From: Candidatus Omnitrophota bacterium
GTDB lineage: Bacteria; Hinthialibacterota; Hinthialibacteria; Hinthialibacterales; Hinthialibacteraceae
Assembly (NCBI GenBank): GCA_003598175.1
Contig: QZKN01000191.1
Span: 1-55,979 of the forward strand
DNA: 55,979 nt
Direction: 5' to 3'
In this document: piece after piece, positions 51,466-55,979 of the stretch
Layout of the letters: each line of letters opens with the position of its first letter
Numbering within the stretch: position 1 is the stretch's first letter
Notes under the pieces: model-generated
Database searches by the model: none
Seen by the model: only the letters and a program-made list of their open reading frames with translations
What the model was told of the DNA's origin: nothing
Translations under genes and position numbers: made by a program

Positions 51466-54285
51466 TTATGCAGTCCGTTTGTGTGTCGCTTCCTGATGCA
51501 ACACCGATTTAAGAAATTGCCCGGTATACGAATTCGGATTTGCCGCAATTTCTTCCGGGGCGCCGGTCGCGACGATCATCCCGCCTCCATCGCCTCCTTC
51601 CGGACCGAGATCGATGATCGAATCCGCCGATTTGATCACGTCCAGATTGTGTTCGATGACGACGACGGTGTTGCCTCGGTCCACCAGTTCATTGAGAACG
51701 TGGAGCAATTTTTTGATATCCTCGAAATGCAGGCCGGTCGTGGGCTCGTCCAGAATATAAAGCGTGTTTCCCGTATCGCGCCGTGACAGTTCTTTCGCCA
51801 ATTTCACGCGTTGCGCCTCGCCGCCGGAAAGCGTCGGCGCCGGTTGGCCGAGATGAACGTAATCCAATCCCACGCGGCTGAGCGTCTGTAAAATCCGGCC
51901 AATGCGCGGAACATTCTTAAAGAGTTCCAGCGCCTCTTTCACGCTCAGGTCGAGCACATCCGCGATCGTATGCCCTTTGTATTTCACCTGCAACGTCTCG
52001 CGATTGAAACGCTTTCCCTGACAAACCTCACATGTGACGTATACATCCGGCAAAAAATGCATCTCGATGCATTTGGCGCCGTCTCCCGAGCAGGCCTCGC
52101 ATCGTCCACCTTTCACATTAAACGAAAAGCGTCCGGCTTTATACCCCCGCATCTTCGCTTCGGGCAGTTGACAAAAGATTTGCCGGATGGGATCGAAAAC
52201 TTTGACATACGTCGCCGGGTTCGAACGCGGTGTGCGTCCGATGGGCTTTTGATCGATCTCGATGACCTTGTCGATATGCTCCACGCCGCGGATTTCCCGA
52301 TGTTGACCGGGTATCACCTGTGCGCGATGCAGCTGTTTATCCAGCGCCTTGAATAAAATTTCCGTGATCAGGCTGCTCTTGCCGGAACCGGACACGCCGG
52401 TGACGCAGATGAATTGTCCCAGCGGGATTTGCACGTCGATATTCTTTAAATTGTTTTCCGCCGCGCCGATGACTTGCAGATAGTGGCCGTTTCCCGCCCG
52501 CCGGAATTCGGGAATTGGAATTTCCTCCCGTCCAGACAAATACGCGCCAGTCATCGATTGCGGATGATTGCGCACCACCTCCGGTTTTCCGGCGACAATG
52601 ATTTCCCCACCGTCCCGCCCCGCGCCAGGCCCGAAATCAACCAGATAATCCGCCGATTCCATCATTTCCATATCGTGCTCGACTACCAAAACCGTGTTTC
52701 CCAAATCGCGCAGGTGCAGCAGCGTGTCGATCAATTTGCGATTGTCGCGTTGGTGGAGTCCGATGCTGGGCTCGTCCAACACGTACAGCACGCCGACGAG
52801 AGCGCTGCCGATTTGGCTGGCCAGGCGAATCCGCTGCGCCTCACCGCCGGATAACGTCGGCGCGGATCGGCTGAGAGTGAGATACCCCAAACCCACATCG
52901 TCCAGAAATTTTAAGCGGTCGAATATCTCTTTGAGCACGGTTCCGGCAATTTCCATCTGCCGCGACTCCAACTCCACTTCTTTGAAAAAACGGAACGATT
53001 CCGTTACGCTCAAATCCGTCACGTCCTTGATTTTTCTGCCGCCGAATCGAACCGCCAGCGACTCCGCCTTCAATCGTCCGCCGTGACAGGTTTCACAGGG
53101 AACGCGATGCATGAAGGTTTCCAGCAAATAACTGCGAAATCCTTCCGAAGTCGTGTTTTGAAACCACCGCTCCATTTCGGGAATAATGCCGTGATACTCG
53201 CCGCGTGAACCGTTATCGCCGTGAAGCAAAAGATCCTGCGCTTTTCTGGAAAGCGTCTTCCACGGTTTCGTCAGCGAGATTTTGTGCTTGCGCGCAAACG
53301 ACTCGATGCGGGAACGCACATGATACGACCAATTGGAGTCGTTGCCGTCCTGAAACACATTTTTCCACGGCGCCATCGCCCCATCCACCACGGAGCGATC
53401 CTTATCCGGCACGATCAAATCGGGATCCAGTTCCAATTTTCTCCCCAACCCGTCGCATTCCGGACACATACCCAGCGGATGATTGAAGGAAAAATGCTGC
53501 GGAGAAAGATCGTCGAACGATTTTCCGCACTGCAGGCAGGCGTTACGCGAACTGAACATGAGATCGTCTTTTTCTGGGATAGACAAAATGAGTAAACCAT
53601 CCCCTTGTTGCAACGCAAGTTCGACCGAATCGGCCAGACGCGACTCGACGCCCCCTTTCATTACCAGCCGATCCACGACAATTTCTACCGTATGCGCCAA
53701 TTTTTTGTCCAGCGAGATTTTCTGTTCAAGTTCCATGATATGACCGTCCACTCGCACGCGCACAAAGCCTTCCTTGCGCGCCTCGTCGAACAGATCCTTA
53801 TATTCGCCTTTTCGCTGCCGCACCTTCGGCGCAAGAATCATAAATCGCGTCGATTCCGGTAGTTCCATTATACGATCGACGATCTGATCGACGGTCTGCG
53901 AACCGACCGGAATGTCGCAGTTGGGACAATAGGGCGTTCCGCAGCGTGAAAACAAGAGACGCAGATAATCATAAATCTCCGTCACCGTCCCCACCGTCGA
54001 ACGCGGATTCTTGCTGGTGCTCTTCTGCTCGATGGAAATTGCCGGCGACAATCCGCCGATAAAATCCACCCGCGGCTTCTCCATCTGCCCGAGAAACTGC
54101 CGCGCATAGGCGGAAAGCGACTCCACGTACCGCCGCTGTCCCTCCGCGTAAATCGTATCGAACGCCAGCGACGATTTCCCCGATCCGCTGACGCCGGTAA
54201 ACACGATCAACTGATCCCGCGGCAGATCGAGATCGATATTTTTCAAATTGTGCTCTTTCGCACCTCGGATAATGATTTTTTTCAT
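51466..54285 (-). CDS. uvrA: Excinuclease ABC subunit A
   Basis: Damage-recognition ATPase of nucleotide excision repair, 939 residues, normal length. The first Walker A is GVSGSGKSSLAFDT (31-44) and the second GVSGSGKSSLITEIL; ABC signatures LSGGEAQRIRLASQIG and LSGGEAQRVKLAKELS are both present. Zinc-binding pairs appear in CPNCD, CPECDGLG, CETCHGGR, CEACSGDGAKC and CEVCQGKRF. The ribosome-binding site is weak. It shares the transcript with rph. Confidence 0.99.
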   Translation of the reverse strand: MKKIIIRGAKEHNLKNIDLDLPRDQLIVFTGVSGSGKSSLAFDTIYAEGQRRYVESLSAYARQFLGQMEKPRVDFIGGLSPAISIEQKSTSKNPRSTVGTVTEIYDYLRLLFSRCGTPYCPNCDIPVGSQTVDQIVDRIMELPESTRFMILAPKVRQRKGEYKDLFDEARKEGFVRVRVDGHIMELEQKISLDKKLAHTVEIVVDRLVMKGGVESRLADSVELALQQGDGLLILSIPEKDDLMFSSRNACLQCGKSFDDLSPQHFSFNHPLGMCPECDGLGRKLELDPDLIVPDKDRSVVDGAMAPWKNVFQDGNDSNWSYHVRSRIESFARKHKISLTKPWKTLSRKAQDLLLHGDNGSRGEYHGIIPEMERWFQNTTSEGFRSYLLETFMHRVPCETCHGGRLKAESLAVRFGGRKIKDVTDLSVTESFRFFKEVELESRQMEIAGTVLKEIFDRLKFLDDVGLGYLTLSRSAPTLSGGEAQRIRLASQIGSALVGVLYVLDEPSIGLHQRDNRKLIDTLLHLRDLGNTVLVVEHDMEMMESADYLVDFGPGAGRDGGEIIVAGKPEVVRNHPQSMTGAYLSGREEIPIPEFRRAGNGHYLQVIGAAENNLKNIDVQIPLGQFICVTGVSGSGKSSLITEILFKALDKQLHRAQVIPGQHREIRGVEHIDKVIEIDQKPIGRTPRSNPATYVKVFDPIRQIFCQLPEAKMRGYKAGRFSFNVKGGRCEACSGDGAKCIEMHFLPDVYVTCEVCQGKRFNRETLQVKYKGHTIADVLDLSVKEALELFKNVPRIGRILQTLSRVGLDYVHLGQPAPTLSGGEAQRVKLAKELSRRDTGNTLYILDEPTTGLHFEDIKKLLHVLNELVDRGNTVVVIEHNLDVIKSADSIIDLGPEGGDGGGMIVATGAPEEIAANPNSYTGQFLKSVLHQEATHKRTA

Positions 54286-54960
54286 GAAATGTTACCGAAT
54301 TTTATTTAATACTACCGCGACACATTAATTCCCAACTTTTCCGCTTGCGCCATCCGTTTTTTCCGATGAGAGAGAGATATAGGCGACATGATTTCGTAGC
54401 ATATGATAGCGGACAATCTCCAAGGTTTCAGGGAGATGGAGAGAAACTAGATGAAATGTAGCCGCGATCAAGGTGAGAGCCTGCGGTAAGGTCAAGGCCG
54501 GAGATTTCTTTTATATCGGATTCACAAACGCAGCAAGAAATGAAGCGCCGGGAAGACAGAAGTCATATCACGACTGTCCGGTTAAAACTCATTGAATTTA
54601 AAGGACTTACAAAATGCAGTCATTCAAAACGTGTAATAACTATATTTTTCGATACAGCAAACCAGAATCCGTTCATTCGAAGAAATTGCCGGTTTCTTCA
54701 AGACACTCGAATAACGGATATCGATCCCGCTCCATTATCTCATCTTCGATTCGGAGGAGCTTGGATAATTCATCCAAGAGAAATCTCCTCAAGCATTCAA
54801 TCACCAAAGAGACGATGAAAAAGATCAACTGCAGATTCCGGCGAAATCGGCCGGGCATTCCGTTTTAAATCGGCCACCTATTCCGGCGGGAATCGGCCAA
54901 GCCGCGCCGGGACCACGCCCGAGACATTCAATTCTCCGGATTTTCCCATGAAAACGCGCT
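54286..54960. other. Gene-free interval
   Basis: 675 bp between uvrA and the MFS gene. It is AT-richer than its surroundings. Short open frames exist on both strands (for example 54540-54818 and 54673-54858), but none has a convincing ribosome-binding site or family motif. I see no RNA gene or hairpin array. The uvrA promoter should lie near 54290-54400. Confidence 0.6.
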
Positions 54961-55979
54961 TCACTTCGCCTGCGCGGCCATAGCCGCTTCGTCCTCTTCG
55001 TCCGAAACCATTTTCCCGCCGGTTTCGGGCGCAAAGAGAATGACAATCAGACCCAACAGATAAATCGAACACATCACCATCATCCCTTTGCGGTAATCGC
55101 CGTCAAACGCCTCCACCAGTCGGCCCGCTCCGAGCACGCCGAAACCGGCGACGATGCGGCCGGCGTTGAATGAAAAGCCCTGACCGGTGGCGCGGATGCG
55201 CGTCGGGTAGAGTTCCGGCAGGAATTTGGGCAGCCAGCCGAAGAACGCGGTCACGAACAGCCCGGCAAACGCTCCCATGAGCACCATCGGGTAGCCAAAC
55301 GTGGTGTTGAACCAGAATAAAGCCAACACGGATGCCCATGCCATGACGCACAGGAACCGCCATGAGGATTTGTTGCCCATCCAACCGGCCAGCACTCCGC
55401 CGAGAAAACCGCCGATGATCTGACCGTAGGATTGCCAGATGGCCACGGTGGCCCGGGCCGAATTCTGATATTTCGTGCCCTCCGCGATTTGATCGACGTA
55501 GGTGGAAAGCCAGAGAAACGATCCCCACGTGCCGAGCAACGCAATGGTCGAGAGCAGGGTTCCCACAATCGTCGAGCGCGCATAGCGGGGTGTAAATAAT
55601 TCTCCGAGATTGGAGCGTTGTTGTTTCTGGCGGGAGAGCTTCCACTTCGTCGGTTCGGGAACGAACACGATGACGAGCAGGCTGCTCATCCCGATCACGA
55701 ATCCCATCGCGATCACCCATCGCCAGCTGTAATTCTCCATCAATCGGGCGAACGAACCCGCAATGAGAAATCCGACGTTGGCGCCGGCCCCCATCAATCC
55801 TGCCAGAACCGACCGGTATTTATCCGGCCAGGTTTCCACGAGCAGCGCGACGCTTAAAGGCCAGGCGCCTCCCAGTCCGATGGCGCCCAAAAACCGGCAG
55901 GCGGCCAGATGAGTCCAATGAGTGGACAACGCGGACAGGCCTGTAAATGAGGAATAAACAATGACCGCGAATATCAACG
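54961..55979 (-). CDS. Major facilitator superfamily transporter, 5' end beyond the window
   Basis: At least 338 residues, reading in from the right edge, so the first one or two membrane helices are outside. Helices are clear (for example GANVGFLIAGSFARLM, LLSTIALLGTWGSFLWLSTY, IIGGFLGGVLAGWMGNKSS). LPELYPTRIRATGQGFSFNA is the signature after helix 10 in the sugar/organic-acid porter group, and GLGGAWPLSVALLVETWPDK occurs in the first half. Substrate is likely an organic acid or sugar acid, not determinable here. It ends in an acidic/Ala-rich tail. Confidence 0.9.
   Translation of the reverse strand, partial: LIFAVIVYSSFTGLSALSTHWTHLAACRFLGAIGLGGAWPLSVALLVETWPDKYRSVLAGLMGAGANVGFLIAGSFARLMENYSWRWVIAMGFVIGMSSLLVIVFVPEPTKWKLSRQKQQRSNLGELFTPRYARSTIVGTLLSTIALLGTWGSFLWLSTYVDQIAEGTKYQNSARATVAIWQSYGQIIGGFLGGVLAGWMGNKSSWRFLCVMAWASVLALFWFNTTFGYPMVLMGAFAGLFVTAFFGWLPKFLPELYPTRIRATGQGFSFNAGRIVAGFGVLGAGRLVEAFDGDYRKGMMVMCSIYLLGLIVILFAPETGGKMVSDEEDEAAMAAQAK

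Noticed and set aside
54540..54858. Two overlapping small frames between uvrA and the MFS gene
   Set aside because: No family motif, no ribosome-binding site, and amino-acid composition looks random.

Overview
The window looks like chromosomal DNA from an uncultured Gram-negative-type bacterium, most plausibly from the PVC/FCB-neighbour groups (Hydrogenedentota, Sumerlaeota or Hinthialibacterota-like; inferred from gene content, not proven). The hints are a Tat-exported Gfo/Idh/MocA oxidoreductase, a DUF4432 epimerase-like protein, CRTAC1/ASPIC-UnbV, LamG and lamin-tail/CotH secreted proteins, and many short GC-rich dispersed hairpin repeats. I see no rRNA, tRNA, CRISPR array, complete insertion sequence, phage module or replication origin.

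Left part (1-16 kb). A coiled-coil protein with 14-residue repeats runs off the left edge. A complete F1Fo ATP synthase operon follows on the minus strand in the order atpZ-I-B-E-F-H-A-G-D-C, with an unusually short epsilon subunit. Then come an unknown exported protein, rplI (bL9), a plus-strand tatA-tatC pair with an enlarged TatC, a secreted double-LamG protein, argG with a small membrane protein upstream, and a CapD/FlaA1-like sugar-nucleotide dehydratase.

Middle part (16-28.7 kb). A dispersed-repeat cluster, a polyprenyl-phosphate type GT2 glycosyltransferase and murJ precede a decayed BrnT-type toxin/antitoxin pair. That pair lies between the murJ start and a degraded second copy of the murJ 5' end. 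Next are a 1212-residue lamin-tail/CotH/LamG exported protein, an acyl-CoA thioesterase, the Tat-dependent oxidoreductase, a DUF4432 protein and guaA.

Defence island (28.9-39.5 kb). An antitoxin-like fragment and an intact VapBC-type pair are bracketed by two coding-like remnants. Then come a type III restriction-modification system (res, mod) whose mod gene carries an AT-rich specificity segment, and a divergent methyltransferase plus putative PD-(D/E)XK endonuclease pair. Last is an antitoxin whose PIN toxin is cut after about 14 codons and joined to an 84-bp copy of mod. This island shows the clearest signs of gain, loss and recombination and is the best place to look for something new.

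Right part (39.6-56 kb). Three translationally coupled genes encode exported proteins (CBM9-like, CRTAC1/ASPIC-UnbV, TPR). They are followed by a GAF-SpoIIE phosphatase, a fused homocysteine methyltransferase/methylenetetrahydrofolate reductase, and an unusual fusion of a WecG/TagA/CpsF glycosyltransferase with the membrane and nucleotide-binding half of a polyprenyl glycosylphosphotransferase, coupled to a FemAB-like protein. RNase PH, uvrA and a truncated MFS transporter close the window.
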